From NCBI GenBank assembly GCA_963829725.1, contig CAWHJW010000005.1, positions 620,001 through 684,000 on the forward strand: a DNA stretch of 64,000 nt, read 5' to 3'. Every line of letters begins with the position of its first letter. Position 1 is the first letter of the stretch. Positions 32,013 to 40,987 of the stretch are shown one piece after another. Both the position numbers and the translations under genes were made by a program. The notes beneath the pieces were generated by a model. That model did no database searches, was not told where the DNA came from, and saw only the letters and a list, made by a program, of their open reading frames with translations. Source of the DNA: RYN-230 sp963829725 (lineage in GTDB: Bacteria; Actinomycetota; Actinomycetes; Streptosporangiales; Streptosporangiaceae).

Positions 32013-33306
32013 ATGGCGCTGACCGGCCGGGCCTGGCGCGGCCGCCCTCGGCGGCGCGCTGGTCGTGCTGGCCGTCCGGACGGTGCCCGCGCTGCTCGCC
32101 GTCAACGCCGTGCTGCTGGCCGCCATCGGGGCCGACCTGCTGCTGGCGGCCAGCGTGCGCGGGCTGCAGATCACCAGGTCCGGCGACGCCCGGGCGCTGC
32201 TGGGCGAGACGGCGGCGGTCAGCGTCACGGTGCGCAATCCCGGCCGCCGCCCGCTGCGGGCGGCGGTCCGGCCGCTCTGGCAGCCGAGCGCCCGCCCGGC
32301 GCCGGGGCAGTTCGCGCTGCGCCTCCCCGCGGGCGGCCAGGGCAGCGTGACGGCCATCCTCACCCCGGACCGCCGGGGCGAGAAGATGTCCCCGGGAGTG
32401 GTCGTCCGCTCGTTCGGGCCGTGCGGGCTGGCCGCCCGCCAGGGCTCACACCCGGTGGCGTGGTCGGTGCGGGTGCTCCCGCCGTTCCGCAGCCGACGGC
32501 ACCTGGCCGAGAAGCTGTCCCGGCTGCGCCAGCTCGAGGGGCAGCACCGCTCGCTGCTGCGCGGGCCGGGCACCGAGTTCGACTCGCTGCGCGAGTACGT
32601 GGTCGGCGACGACGTCCGGTCGATCGACTGGCGGGCAGCGGCCCGGCGCGGCGACGTCATGGTGCGCACCTGGCGGCCGGAACGCGACCGGCGGATCCTG
32701 GTGGTCCTGGACACCGGCCGGACCTCGGCCGGCCGGGTCGGCGGCATCCCGCGGCTGGACGCGGCCATGGACGCGACGCTGCTGCTCACCGCGCTGGCGG
32801 CGCGGGCCGGGGACCGGGTTGACCTGATCGCCTTCGATCGCCGGCTACGGGCCCGGGTCATGAGCGCGCCCCGCTCGTCGGTGCTGGCCTCGTTCACGGC
32901 CGCGATGGCGCCGCTGGACGCCGCGCTGACCGAGACGGACGCACCCGCCCTGGCCAGCATGGTGCTGACCGTGGCCCGGCACCGTGGCCTGGTGGTGCTG
33001 TTCACCGACCTGAACCCGGCCGTGATCGAGGAGAGCCTGCTGCCCGCGCTCGGCGCGCTGGCGGCCAGGAACCGGCTGATGATCGCCGCGGTGGCCGATC
33101 CCCGGCTGGGCGAGATGGCCGCCGCCCGGGGCGGCGCGGCCAGCATGTACGACGCAGCCGCCGCCGAGTGGGCGCTGGCCCAGCGGCAGCGGATCACCTC
33201 GCTGCTGCGGCAGCGGGGGGTGCAGGTGGTGGAGGCCCCGCCGGACCGGCTGCCGTCCGCACTGGCCGACGCCTACCTCGCGGTCAAGGCGGCCGGGCGG
33301 CTCTGA
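32013..33306 (+). CDS. DUF58 domain-containing protein (frameshifted near start)
   Basis: A MoxR partner of about 430 residues. ATG 32013 gives MALTGRA, and an extra T at about 32034 shifts the frame; removing it gives MALTGRAGAAALGGALVVLA, a normal DUF58 beginning with two helices. The remainder shows the DUF58 core: RHLAEKLSRLRQLEGQHRSL, GTEFDSLREYVVGDDVRSID and the vWA-like LVVLDTGRTSAG. A truncated start at GTG 32065 would remove the first helix. Ten bases separate it from moxR. Confidence 0.85.
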
Positions 33307-33343
33307 TGCCGCCCGCCACCCCGGCTCTCGCCGGTCAGCCGGC
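33294..33343. terminator. Two hairpins with stop codons in their loops
   Basis: CGGGCGGC (33294-33301) and GCCGCCCG (33308-33315) form a perfect eight-pair stem with the TGA of the DUF58 gene in the loop. GCCGG (33330-33334) and CCGGC (33339-33343) enclose TCAG, which holds the SpoIIM-gene stop on the other strand. A bidirectional terminator for convergent genes is likely. Confidence 0.55.
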
Positions 33344-34330
33344 CACGGGCGCCACGTCCGGCGCGTACTCCATGTCCGCGCTGCGGCCGGCCGCCACGGC
33401 CCGGCGGCCGAGCACGATCACGTAGCCGAGGAAGGCCGCCTCGGCGACCGCGCCGATGCCGATCCGGGCCCACGCGGGCAGCGGGGAGGGCGTCACGAAA
33501 GCCTCGATCACCCCGGACACCAGCAGGACCACGATCAGCCCCAGCGCGATGGTGAGCGAGGACCGGCCCTCCTGCGCCAGGGCCCGGCCGCGGGGCCGCG
33601 GGCCCGGGTCGATGATGGACCAGCCTAGCCGCAGCCCGGTCGCCGCGGCCAGGAACACCGCGGACAGTTCCAGCATCCCGTGCGGCAGGATCAGGCTGAA
33701 GAACAGCATTCCCTTCCCGTGCGCGACCATCAGGCCGCCCTCCACCCCGGCGTTCGCCGCATTCGCGAACAGCACGACCAGCGTGGGCAGCCCGAGCACG
33801 ATCCCGAAGATCAGCGACTCGGCGGCGACCCACACGTTGTTCGTCCAGACCTTGGCGGCGAACGAGGTGGCCGCGTGCTGCGAGTAGTACTGCTGGAACT
33901 GGTGGTTCACCAGTTGCTGGACCTGGGAGCCGGGCAGCAGCGCTGCCTGGACGGCCGGGGATCGCGCCACCCACCATCCCAGCAGCACCCCGACCAGGAC
34001 GGAACCGCCGGCCGTGGCGGCCCACCACCACCGGACGCGGTAGGCCATGGCCGGGAAGGACACCAGTGCGAAGCGGGCCACCACCGACCAGGCCGGGGCG
34101 GGTGAGCCGGTCACCGCGGCCCGGGCGTGCGCCACCCGGCCGGACAGCCGGGCGACCAAGGCCGGGTCATGCCCGGCGGAGCGCAGCGCGGACAGGTGGG
34201 TGGCAGCCCGCTGGTACAGCGTGACCAGTTCATCGACCTCGTCACCGGTCAGCCGGCGCCGCCGCCGGGCCAGCGCGTCCATCCGGGCCCAGCCCGCCTG
34301 GTGCGCGGCCACGTACGCCTCGACGTCCAC
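33335..34330 (-). CDS. Stage II sporulation protein M (SpoIIM) family membrane protein
   Basis: A 331-residue polytopic membrane protein. The N-terminus (MDVEAYVAAHQAGWARMDALARRRR) and the core segments SFPAMAYRVRWWW, NNVWVAAESLIFGIVLGLPT and FFSLILPHGMLELSAVFLAAATGLRLGW match the family, which is widespread in actinomycetes outside endospore formation. It is convergent to DUF58 and divergent from RDD. The role here is not known. Confidence 0.9.
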   Translation of the reverse strand: MDVEAYVAAHQAGWARMDALARRRRRLTGDEVDELVTLYQRAATHLSALRSAGHDPALVARLSGRVAHARAAVTGSPAPAWSVVARFALVSFPAMAYRVRWWWAATAGGSVLVGVLLGWWVARSPAVQAALLPGSQVQQLVNHQFQQYYSQHAATSFAAKVWTNNVWVAAESLIFGIVLGLPTLVVLFANAANAGVEGGLMVAHGKGMLFFSLILPHGMLELSAVFLAAATGLRLGWSIIDPGPRPRGRALAQEGRSSLTIALGLIVVLLVSGVIEAFVTPSPLPAWARIGIGAVAEAAFLGYVIVLGRRAVAAGRSADMEYAPDVAPVAG

Positions 34331-34404
34331 CCCAGGAGACTACTGGCTGCCGCCCCGGCCCTCCGGGGCTCCGGGCGGCTAGCCTTGGGGCGGAATCAAC
34401 GGAC

Positions 34405-35334
34405 ATGGGGGCATGCGTGGCCGAGGTGATCACCGGGGAGGCGGTCGTCCTCGACGTGCCGTTCGCCCGGTTCCCCAGCCGCGCGGTGGCCCTCGGCATC
34501 GACGTGACGGTGCAGCTGATCCTGCTCGCCCTGCTGAGCGGCCTGGCCATCGCGGCCGGCCTGGACGGCGGCCTGGACCCCGCGGCGGTCGCCGCGATCG
34601 GGCTGGCGGTCACGGCGGCGATCATCGTCGGCTACCCCACCGCCTTCGAGACGCTGAGCCGGGGCCGGTCCCTGGGCAAGCTGGCCATGGGGCTGCGCGT
34701 GGTCAGCGAGGACGGGGGCCCGGAACGGTTCCGCCAGGCGCTGATGCGGGCCCTGGCGGGCGTGCTGGAGATCTGGCTGACGCTGGGGTTCCTGGCCCTG
34801 GTGACGTCGCTGCTGTCGAGCAGCGGCAAGCGGCTCGGTGACATCTTCGCCGGGACCTTCGTCATCACGGCGCGGCTGCCGCGGCAGCCGCCCGCCACCG
34901 CCCCGCTGTCGGCGCTGCCCCCGTGGCTGGCCGGCTGGGCGGCGACCCTGGAACTGTCCGGGCTCAGCGATGCTACCGCGGAGACCGCCCGCCGGTACCT
35001 GAGCCGCTACTACGAGCTCAGCCCGGCCGCCCGGACGGAATTCGGTGCCCGGATCGCCGCGGCGGTGGCCAGCCAGGTCAGCCCGGCCCCTCCCCCGGGC
35101 ACGACGCCGCCCGACTACCTGAGCGCGGTCCTGGCCCAGCGGCGGGGACGGTACGAGGCCAGGATGACCGGGCAAGCTAGCCTGGGAGGGCACAGCGGAC
35201 CTCCGGGACCGGGGACGCCCGCGGCGGGACGCGCGCCGGCCGGGCCGGGCGCGGGGCGGTCGGCCAGCGCACCGCCGGCCGGGCCGCCCGCAGATGCGCC
35301 GGGACGGCCCGGAGGCTTCCAGCCGCCCCGGTAA
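34405..35334 (+). CDS. RDD family membrane protein
   Basis: A 309-residue protein. The RDD domain covers about 25-150: RFPSRAVALGIDVTVQLILL, LSRGRSLGKLAMGLRVVSEDG and SSGKRLGDIFAGTFVI are characteristic. A helical soluble domain follows (WLAGWAATLELSGLSDATAE), ending in a Pro/Gly-rich disordered tail from about 240. Start MGACVAEV at ATG 34405, or GTG 34417. It is divergent from the SpoIIM-family gene across 74 bases. The function is unknown; RDD proteins are proposed ion or small-molecule transporters. Confidence 0.88.
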   Translation: MGACVAEVITGEAVVLDVPFARFPSRAVALGIDVTVQLILLALLSGLAIAAGLDGGLDPAAVAAIGLAVTAAIIVGYPTAFETLSRGRSLGKLAMGLRVVSEDGGPERFRQALMRALAGVLEIWLTLGFLALVTSLLSSSGKRLGDIFAGTFVITARLPRQPPATAPLSALPPWLAGWAATLELSGLSDATAETARRYLSRYYELSPAARTEFGARIAAAVASQVSPAPPPGTTPPDYLSAVLAQRRGRYEARMTGQASLGGHSGPPGPGTPAAGRAPAGPGAGRSASAPPAGPPADAPGRPGGFQPPR

Positions 35335-35374
35335 CCGCGCTCCCCGATGACCGCGCTGTGCTGACCAGAGCGAG

Positions 35375-36451
35375 GTGACCGGCCCGATCAGGATGAGCGG
35401 GGTGCCCTCGACGCGGTGGCGCCAGATCATCGTGACGCTCGTCGCGGTGGGTGGCCTGGCCGCGATCATCGTGACGAACCGGCACATCCTCGCCCAGTCG
35501 CTGCGCACCCTGGCCCATCTCGACTGGTGGTGGGTGGCGGCGGCGCTCGCCGCCGAGGCGGTGTCGCTGGCCACCTTCGGGATCAAGCGGACCATCCTGC
35601 TCCGGGCCGAGGGCGACCGGGCCACGCTCGGCTCGGTGACGGCCATCACCTACGCGGGCAACGCGCTGTCCATGGCGGTGCCATTCGCCGGCGCCCAGCT
35701 GGCCGCCGTCTACTCCTACCGCCAGCTGCGCGGCCGGGGCCTCGGAGCGCCCATCACCAGCTGGGCGCTAGCCGTTTCGGCCATCGTGTCCTCCTCGGCC
35801 CTGGCCGTGGTCCTGGTGGCCGGGGCCCTGGCCGGCGGGGAGCCGGCCGCGACCGTGGCCGGCCTGCTCGGCGCCGCGGTCTTCTTGGTCCCCGGGGTGA
35901 CCGTGCTGCTGGCCCTGCGCTACCGGGCCGCCCGGGCCTGGATCCACCGGGCCGCCGCGACGGTCCTGCGCCCGGTGCACCGGCGGCTCGGCCGGGCGTG
36001 GACCGAACCGGCCACGCTGGAGAAGTTCCTGGACCAGGTGGCGAGCATCAGCCTGCCGGGTTTTCGTTATGCGCAGGTATTCGGCCTCGCCATGCTGAAC
36101 TGGCTCGCCGACTGCGGATGCCTGGCCTGCTCGATCCTGGCCACCGGGCGGCCGGTGCCCTGGCACGGCCTGCTGCTGGCCTACGGGGCGGGCGCGGCGG
36201 TGGGCAGCTCGGGCCTGTCCCCGGGCGGCTTCGCGCTGGTCGAGATCACGCTGACCGCGGCGCTGACCGCGGCCGGGATGACGGCCTCGGCCGCGCTGGC
36301 CGCCTCGATCGCCTACCGGCTGATCAGTTTCTGGCTGATCCTGATCGGCGGCGGCATCTCGCTCATCGTGCTGAGCCGCCGCGTCCCGCGGGAGGCCGCC
36401 TCCGGGCCGCCCGAGCCCGAGCCCGCCTGCCGCGCCCCCGGCTCCCGCTGA
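35375..36451 (+). CDS. Lysylphosphatidylglycerol synthase-type (YbhN/UPF0104) membrane protein
   Basis: A 358-residue polytopic membrane protein with about eight helices. Segments LRTLAHLDWWWVAAALAAEAVS, AITYAGNALSMAVPFAGAQL, RLISFWLILIGGGISL and SGLSPGGFALVEITLTAALT match the LPG_synthase_TM family, flippase or lipid-transfer domains like those of MprF but without the synthase domain. Start GTG 35375 or ATG 35393. It ends four bases before the convergent SAHH-like gene, with the stops in CTGA-TGC-TCAG. The lipid substrate is unknown. Confidence 0.83.
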   Translation: MTGPIRMSGVPSTRWRQIIVTLVAVGGLAAIIVTNRHILAQSLRTLAHLDWWWVAAALAAEAVSLATFGIKRTILLRAEGDRATLGSVTAITYAGNALSMAVPFAGAQLAAVYSYRQLRGRGLGAPITSWALAVSAIVSSSALAVVLVAGALAGGEPAATVAGLLGAAVFLVPGVTVLLALRYRAARAWIHRAAATVLRPVHRRLGRAWTEPATLEKFLDQVASISLPGFRYAQVFGLAMLNWLADCGCLACSILATGRPVPWHGLLLAYGAGAAVGSSGLSPGGFALVEITLTAALTAAGMTASAALAASIAYRLISFWLILIGGGISLIVLSRRVPREAASGPPEPEPACRAPGSR

Positions 36452-36454
36452 TGC

Positions 36455-37732
36455 TCAGGGCTGCTGCCAGGAGTCCAGGTAGACCCGCTGGGCGTCGGTG
36501 AGCTCGTCGATCTCGGTGCCGGTCGCGGCCAGGGCCAGCCGGGCCACCTCGTCCTCGATGCCGGCCTGCACCAGGTGCACGCCGGGCAGCAGGCTGCCGT
36601 GCTCCCGGGCTAGCCAGGCGAGCACCAGGGCCTGCCCGGCGAAGGAGACATCCATCACCGCGGCCGGGTTGCCCTCGGCCGCGACCAGGTTGACGATCCG
36701 GCCCTCGGCCAGCAGCAGCAGCCGCCGGCCGTCGGCAAGCAGGTACTCATCGGCGTGCGGCGCCGCGTCGTGCTCCACGCTGACCGCGAGGCCGGCCAGC
36801 GCCCCGAGGTCCACCTCGACGTCGAAGTGCCCGGCGTTGGCCAGGATGGCGCCGTCCCGCATCACGGCCAGGTGCCCGGCGGTGATCACGTCACGGGACC
36901 CGGTCGCGGTGATGAACAGCTCCCCGACAGGCGCGGCGGCGGCCATCGGCAGCACCCGGTAGCCCTGCATCATCGCGTCCAGCGCCCGGACCGGGTTCAC
37001 CTCGGTCACGATGACCTGGGCGCCGAGGCCGCGGGCCCGCTGGGCGATGCCGCGCCCGCACCAGCCGAACCCGGCGACCACCACGGCGCGGCCGGCCAGC
37101 AGCATGTTGGTAGCCCGCAGGATGCCGTCCATGGTGGACTGGCCGGTGCCGTGCATGCTCTCCAGCATCAGCCGGGTCCCGGTCGCGTCCGCGGCCACCG
37201 CAGGGAACGACAGCGTGCCCTCGGCGGCCATCCGGCGCAGCCGGATCACGCCCGCCGTGGTCGACTCGACACCCCCGGCGACCTTGCCGAGCAGGTCGGG
37301 CCGCTGTTCGTGCAAGGCCTCGACCAGGTCGCCGCCGTCGTCGGTGACCAAGTCCGGCCCGGCGTCCAGGGCTTGCTGGACGTGCCTGGCGTAGGCCGCC
37401 CGGTCGGCGCCGGCCCGGGCGAAGACCACGGCCGCCCCGCTCGCCTGCAGCGCCGCCGCGATGTCGTCCTGGGTGGACAGCGGGTTCGACGCGGCCAGGA
37501 ACACCTCGGCGCCGCCCGCCCGTAGCGCGCCGACCAGGACCGCGGTCTCCGCCGTGACGTGCAGGCAGGCCGCGACCCGCAGCCCGGCCAGCGGCCGCTG
37601 TCCGGCGAACCGCCCGGTGATGCCGCGCAGCACCGGCATGGACCGCTCGGCCCAGCCGATCCGGGCCAGCCCGGCCGCGGCCAGCCCGGCGTCCGCGATG
37701 TCACCGGACGCCGGGCCGGGCCGCTGGCTCAT
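36455..37732 (-). CDS. Diverged adenosylhomocysteinase paralogue (archaeal-type)
   Basis: A 425-residue homologue of S-adenosylhomocysteine hydrolase, only 13 bases after the canonical ahcY and in the same direction. It has the short archaeal/Thermotoga architecture: GTGQSTMDG replaces YGCRHS-DG and the C-terminal KPDHYRY is absent. The NAD fold (VAGFGWCGRG), His58 (LHVTAETAV), DDGGD (131-135) and GHFD are kept. Yet against human numbering Glu156 is Ser157, Asn181 is Asp182, Lys186 is Arg187 and Asp190 is Glu191. These are substrate-ribose and proton-transfer residues. SAH hydrolysis is therefore doubtful; another nucleoside substrate or a regulatory role is possible. The homology is clear, the function is not. 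Confidence 0.85.
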   Translation of the reverse strand: MSQRPGPASGDIADAGLAAAGLARIGWAERSMPVLRGITGRFAGQRPLAGLRVAACLHVTAETAVLVGALRAGGAEVFLAASNPLSTQDDIAAALQASGAAVVFARAGADRAAYARHVQQALDAGPDLVTDDGGDLVEALHEQRPDLLGKVAGGVESTTAGVIRLRRMAAEGTLSFPAVAADATGTRLMLESMHGTGQSTMDGILRATNMLLAGRAVVVAGFGWCGRGIAQRARGLGAQVIVTEVNPVRALDAMMQGYRVLPMAAAAPVGELFITATGSRDVITAGHLAVMRDGAILANAGHFDVEVDLGALAGLAVSVEHDAAPHADEYLLADGRRLLLLAEGRIVNLVAAEGNPAAVMDVSFAGQALVLAWLAREHGSLLPGVHLVQAGIEDEVARLALAATGTEIDELTDAQRVYLDSWQQP

Positions 37733-37745
37733 CTCCGCACCACGG

Positions 37746-39191
37746 TCAGTAGCGGTAGTGGTCCGGCTTGTACGGGCCCTCCAGCGGCACGCCGATGTAG
37801 CTGGCCTGCTCCTTGGTCAGCTCGGTGAGCCGGACCCCGAGCGCGTCCAGGTGCAGCCGGGCCACCTTCTCGTCCAGGTGCTTGGGCAGCGTGTGGACCC
37901 CAACCGGGTATTCGTCCGCCTTGGTGAACAGCTCGATCTGGGCGATCACCTGGTTGGTGAAAGAATTGGACATAACGAAGCTCGGATGGCCGGTGGCATT
38001 GCCCAGGTTGAGCAGCCGTCCCTCGGACAGCACGATGATCGCGTGGCCGTCATCGAACCGCCACTCGTCCACCTGGGGCTTGATGATCATCCTGCGGACG
38101 CCGGGGATGCGCGCCAGGCCGGCCATGTCGATCTCGTTGTCGAAGTGGCCGATGTTCCCGACGATCGCCTGGTGCTTCATCCGGCTCATCTGCTCCGCGG
38201 TGATGACGTCCCGGTTGCCGGTCGCGGTGACGAAGATGTCCGCGGTGGCGACCACGTCGTCGAGCCGGGCCACCTGGTACCCGTCCATGGCTGCCTGCAG
38301 CGCGCAGATCGGGTCGATCTCGGTGATGACGACCCGGGCGCCCTGGCCGCGCAGCGACTGCGCACAGCCCTTGCCCACGTCGCCGTAGCCGCAGACGACC
38401 GCGACCTTGCCGCCGATGAGCACGTCGGTGGCGCGCTTGATGCCGTCGATCAGGGAGTGGCGGCAGCCGTAGATGTTGTCGAACTTGGACTTGGTCACCG
38501 AGTCGTTGACGTTGATGGCCGGGAACGCGAGCGTGCCGGACTGGGCCATCTCGTACAGCCGGTGCACGCCGGTGGTGGTCTCCTCCGTCACCCCGCGGAT
38601 GCCCTCGACCATGGCCGTGAACCGGTCGTTCCGCTCGGCCAGCGACCGGCGGAGCAGGTCCAGGATGACCTTCCACTCGTCCGGGTCGTCCTCAGCGGCG
38701 GACGGGACGCCGCCGGCGCCCTCGTACTCGGCGCCCTTGTGCACCAGCAGCGTGGCATCACCGCCGTCGTCCAGGATCATGTTCGGGCCGTCGGCGCTGG
38801 GCCAGCTCAGCGCCTGGTCGGTGCACCACCAGTACTCCTCCAGGGTCTCGCCCTTCCAGGCGAACACCGGGATGCCCTTGGGGTCCTCCGGCGTGCCCTC
38901 CGGCCCGACGGCGATCGCCGCGGCGGCGTGGTCCTGGGTGGAGAAGATGTTGCAGCTCGCCCAGCGGACCTGGGCGCCCAGCGCCGCCAGGGTCTCGATC
39001 AGCACCGCTGTCTGGATGGTCATGTGCAGCGACCCGGTGATCCGGGCGCCGCGCAGCGGCTGTGCGGCCGCGTACTCCTCCCGCACGGACATCAGGCCCG
39101 GCATCTCGTGCTCGGCGAGCCGGATCTCCTTGCGCCCGAAGTCCGCGAGCGAGAGATCGGCGACTTTGAACGGCAGGGCTTCGGCGGGCAT
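37746..39191 (-). CDS. ahcY: Adenosylhomocysteinase (canonical)
   Basis: S-adenosylhomocysteine hydrolase, NAD-dependent, 481 residues; it releases homocysteine and adenosine and keeps the methylation cycle running. All signature parts are present: LHMTIQTAVLIETL (His55 equivalent), ILDDGGD (Asp131), VTEETTTGVHRL (Glu156), NVNDSVTKSKFDN (Lys186, Asp190), CGYGDVGKGCA for NAD, NIGHFDNEIDM, and the C-terminal KPDHYRY that contributes to the neighbouring NAD site. It includes the bacterial insertion of about 40 residues. GAGGAG lies 4 bases before the ATG. Upstream, divergently, is a MerR-family gene. No SAH riboswitch was seen. Confidence 0.97.
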   Translation of the reverse strand: MPAEALPFKVADLSLADFGRKEIRLAEHEMPGLMSVREEYAAAQPLRGARITGSLHMTIQTAVLIETLAALGAQVRWASCNIFSTQDHAAAAIAVGPEGTPEDPKGIPVFAWKGETLEEYWWCTDQALSWPSADGPNMILDDGGDATLLVHKGAEYEGAGGVPSAAEDDPDEWKVILDLLRRSLAERNDRFTAMVEGIRGVTEETTTGVHRLYEMAQSGTLAFPAINVNDSVTKSKFDNIYGCRHSLIDGIKRATDVLIGGKVAVVCGYGDVGKGCAQSLRGQGARVVITEIDPICALQAAMDGYQVARLDDVVATADIFVTATGNRDVITAEQMSRMKHQAIVGNIGHFDNEIDMAGLARIPGVRRMIIKPQVDEWRFDDGHAIIVLSEGRLLNLGNATGHPSFVMSNSFTNQVIAQIELFTKADEYPVGVHTLPKHLDEKVARLHLDALGVRLTELTKEQASYIGVPLEGPYKPDHYRY

Positions 39192-39341
39192 GTCACTCCT
39201 CGGCAGGGTCGTGGTGGGCGGTGCGCCCGGCCGGCTGCGGCATCAGCACGCGGCGGGCACGAGGTCGAGGCTATGCCACCGGCCCGCTCCGGCGCACGCG
39301 GCCAGCGCTGTTCTTGACAAAAGAATGTTAGATTTGCGCTC

Positions 39342-39878
39342 ATGCGGATCACTGAGGCAGCCCAGCGGCTGGGCACGTCGGCCCGGATGCTCCGTTACCG
39401 GGAGTCGCTCGGCCTGCTCCCCGCGGCCCGCGAGCCCGCCCGGCTGCGGCGTCCGGCCCGCGCCCCGGCAGTCATCCGCCCCGGCCGCCCTGCTGGCCAG
39501 CCCGGCACGCCGGCCGGCGCACCCCCGGCCCGGCCACCCGCCCCGGCCGGTCCCGGAAGTCAGCCCGGCACGCGGGCCGGCGCACCCCCGGCCCGGCCAC
39601 CCGCCCCCGGGGGCCCGGCACACCGGCAGTTCGATGAGGACGATCTGGCCATCGCGGCAATGGCCCTGGATGTTGAGCGGCGGCTGGATGTCAGCCCGGC
39701 CGAGCTGGCGTTCGGAGTTAAGGTGCTGGCCGATCCGGCCGTCCGGGCCCAGGTGGCCGGGCTCGCCCGGCGGCTCGGGCGGATCCCGCCACTGCCCGGC
39801 CGGGCCCTGGACTTCGAGCAGGAACGCGCCCTGCGCCTCCTCCGCGCCGGCCAGCGCGGCGCTCCCCTCACCCGCTGA
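39342..39878 (+). CDS. MerR-family regulator with Pro/Ala-rich insertion
   Basis: A 178-residue regulator. The HTH start MRITEAAQRLGTSARMLRYRESLGLLPAAREPA is typical of MerR proteins. The expected HRRFxExDL wing then appears 60 residues later as HRQFDEDDLAIAAMALDVERRLDVSP, because a low-complexity Pro/Gly/Ala insertion interrupts it. Inside the insertion a 63-base unit occurs twice. A TTGACA lies at 39314-39319. It is divergent from ahcY and may control it; there is no direct evidence. C-terminal part lacks metal-binding cysteines, so it is not a metal sensor. Whether the interrupted wing still binds DNA is uncertain. Confidence 0.72.
   Translation: MRITEAAQRLGTSARMLRYRESLGLLPAAREPARLRRPARAPAVIRPGRPAGQPGTPAGAPPARPPAPAGPGSQPGTRAGAPPARPPAPGGPAHRQFDEDDLAIAAMALDVERRLDVSPAELAFGVKVLADPAVRAQVAGLARRLGRIPPLPGRALDFEQERALRLLRAGQRGAPLTR
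39498..39610 (+). repeat. 63-base tandem repeat inside the MerR gene
   Basis: Copy one starts at 39498 and copy two at 39561, both opening CAGCCCGGCACGC and sharing CGGCGCACCCCCGGCCCGGC. The unit encodes a Pro/Ala-rich 21-residue stretch inserted within the HTH wing. Confidence 0.85.
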
Positions 39879-39976
39879 CCCGCCTCCGTCAGTGCGGTAC
39901 CTTTCATTAGCGCGGTGCCTTTCAGACCGCCCGTGACACACTTTGCACCGCGCTGAGAGACGGCGGAGGGGCGGCG

Positions 39977-40987
39977 CTAGCGGCGGGGGCGGCGGCGGAC
40001 GGCCCGGATGGCCGGGTCGGTGGCGTCGGCCCGGGCCGCGCGGTAGATGTCCGGCTCCAGGTAGATCATCTCCGCGATGGGGACCGCGCGGCGGATCCGG
40101 CGCTCGGCGGCGTCGATCCCGGCCGCGACGAGGGCCGCGCTGTCCGTGCCGCTGATCGCGATCTTCGCGGCGACCAGCAGGCTCTCCGGGCCCATGTGCA
40201 GCGTCCGCAGGTGGATGACGCACTGCACCTCGGGGCCGTCCTCGAGGGCGGTCACGATGGCCCGCTCCGTCTCGGCGCTGGCCGATTCCCCGATCAGCAG
40301 GCTCTTCATCTCCACGGCCAGCACCGCGGCGACGCAGCCGAGCAGCACGCCGATGGCCAGCGACCCGGCGCCGTCCCAGACCCCGTTCCCGGTGATCGTG
40401 GCCAGCGCCACCCCGGCCGTGGCGAACACCAGCCCGGCCAGCGCGGCCACGTCCTCCAGCAGGATGGCCGGCAGTTCCGGGGCCTTGGCCCGGCGGATGA
40501 AGGCGGTCCACCCGTTCCGGCCGCGGACCAGGTTGGTCTCACGCACCGCGGTGCGCAGCGAGAAGCTCTCCAGGCAGATGGCGATCCCGAGCACGGCGAA
40601 GGCCACCACCGGGGACCGCACCGGCTCCGGGCTGAGGATCTTGTGGATCCCTTCGTACAGCGAGAACAGCGCGCCGACGGTGAACAGGACGACCGCGACC
40701 ACGAACGCGTAGAAATAGCGCTCGCGGCCGAACCCGAACGGGTGCTCCTCGGTCTGGGCCCGCTGCGCCCGGCTGCGGCCGAGCAGCAGCAGGGCCTGGT
40801 TGCCGCTGTCGGCCAGCGAGTGCGCCGACTCGGCCAGCATGGACGCCGACCCGGTGAGCGCAAACGCGACGATCTTGGTGACGGCGATGCCCAGGTTGGC
40901 CCCCAGGGCGGCCAGCACCGCGCGCAGGCCGCCCTGGTCACCGGAGTCCCCGTCCCCGGCCTGGGCCTCGCCCTGGGCCGCGGTCAC
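39977..40987 (-). CDS. Cation diffusion facilitator family transporter
   Basis: A 336-residue CDF-type exporter of divalent cations (Zn, Co, Fe or Mn; specificity not readable). About six helices: the first pair carries the metal motif ALTGSASMLAESAHSLADSGN, and the fourth/fifth region has LLEDVAALAG. HPFGFGRERYFYAF matches the family loop, and the cytosolic C-terminal ferredoxin-like domain follows. It is close to SLC30A9-like members. GTG 40987 follows directly after the TAG of the preceding gene, so it closes the manB operon. Convergent to the MerR gene with a 98-base gap. Confidence 0.9.
   Translation of the reverse strand: MTAAQGEAQAGDGDSGDQGGLRAVLAALGANLGIAVTKIVAFALTGSASMLAESAHSLADSGNQALLLLGRSRAQRAQTEEHPFGFGRERYFYAFVVAVVLFTVGALFSLYEGIHKILSPEPVRSPVVAFAVLGIAICLESFSLRTAVRETNLVRGRNGWTAFIRRAKAPELPAILLEDVAALAGLVFATAGVALATITGNGVWDGAGSLAIGVLLGCVAAVLAVEMKSLLIGESASAETERAIVTALEDGPEVQCVIHLRTLHMGPESLLVAAKIAISGTDSAALVAAGIDAAERRIRRAVPIAEMIYLEPDIYRAARADATDPAIRAVRRRPRR

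Noticed and set aside
39192..39341. SAH riboswitch before ahcY
   Set aside because: The known conserved core of that riboswitch was not found; a MerR-bound promoter is a better reading of the region.
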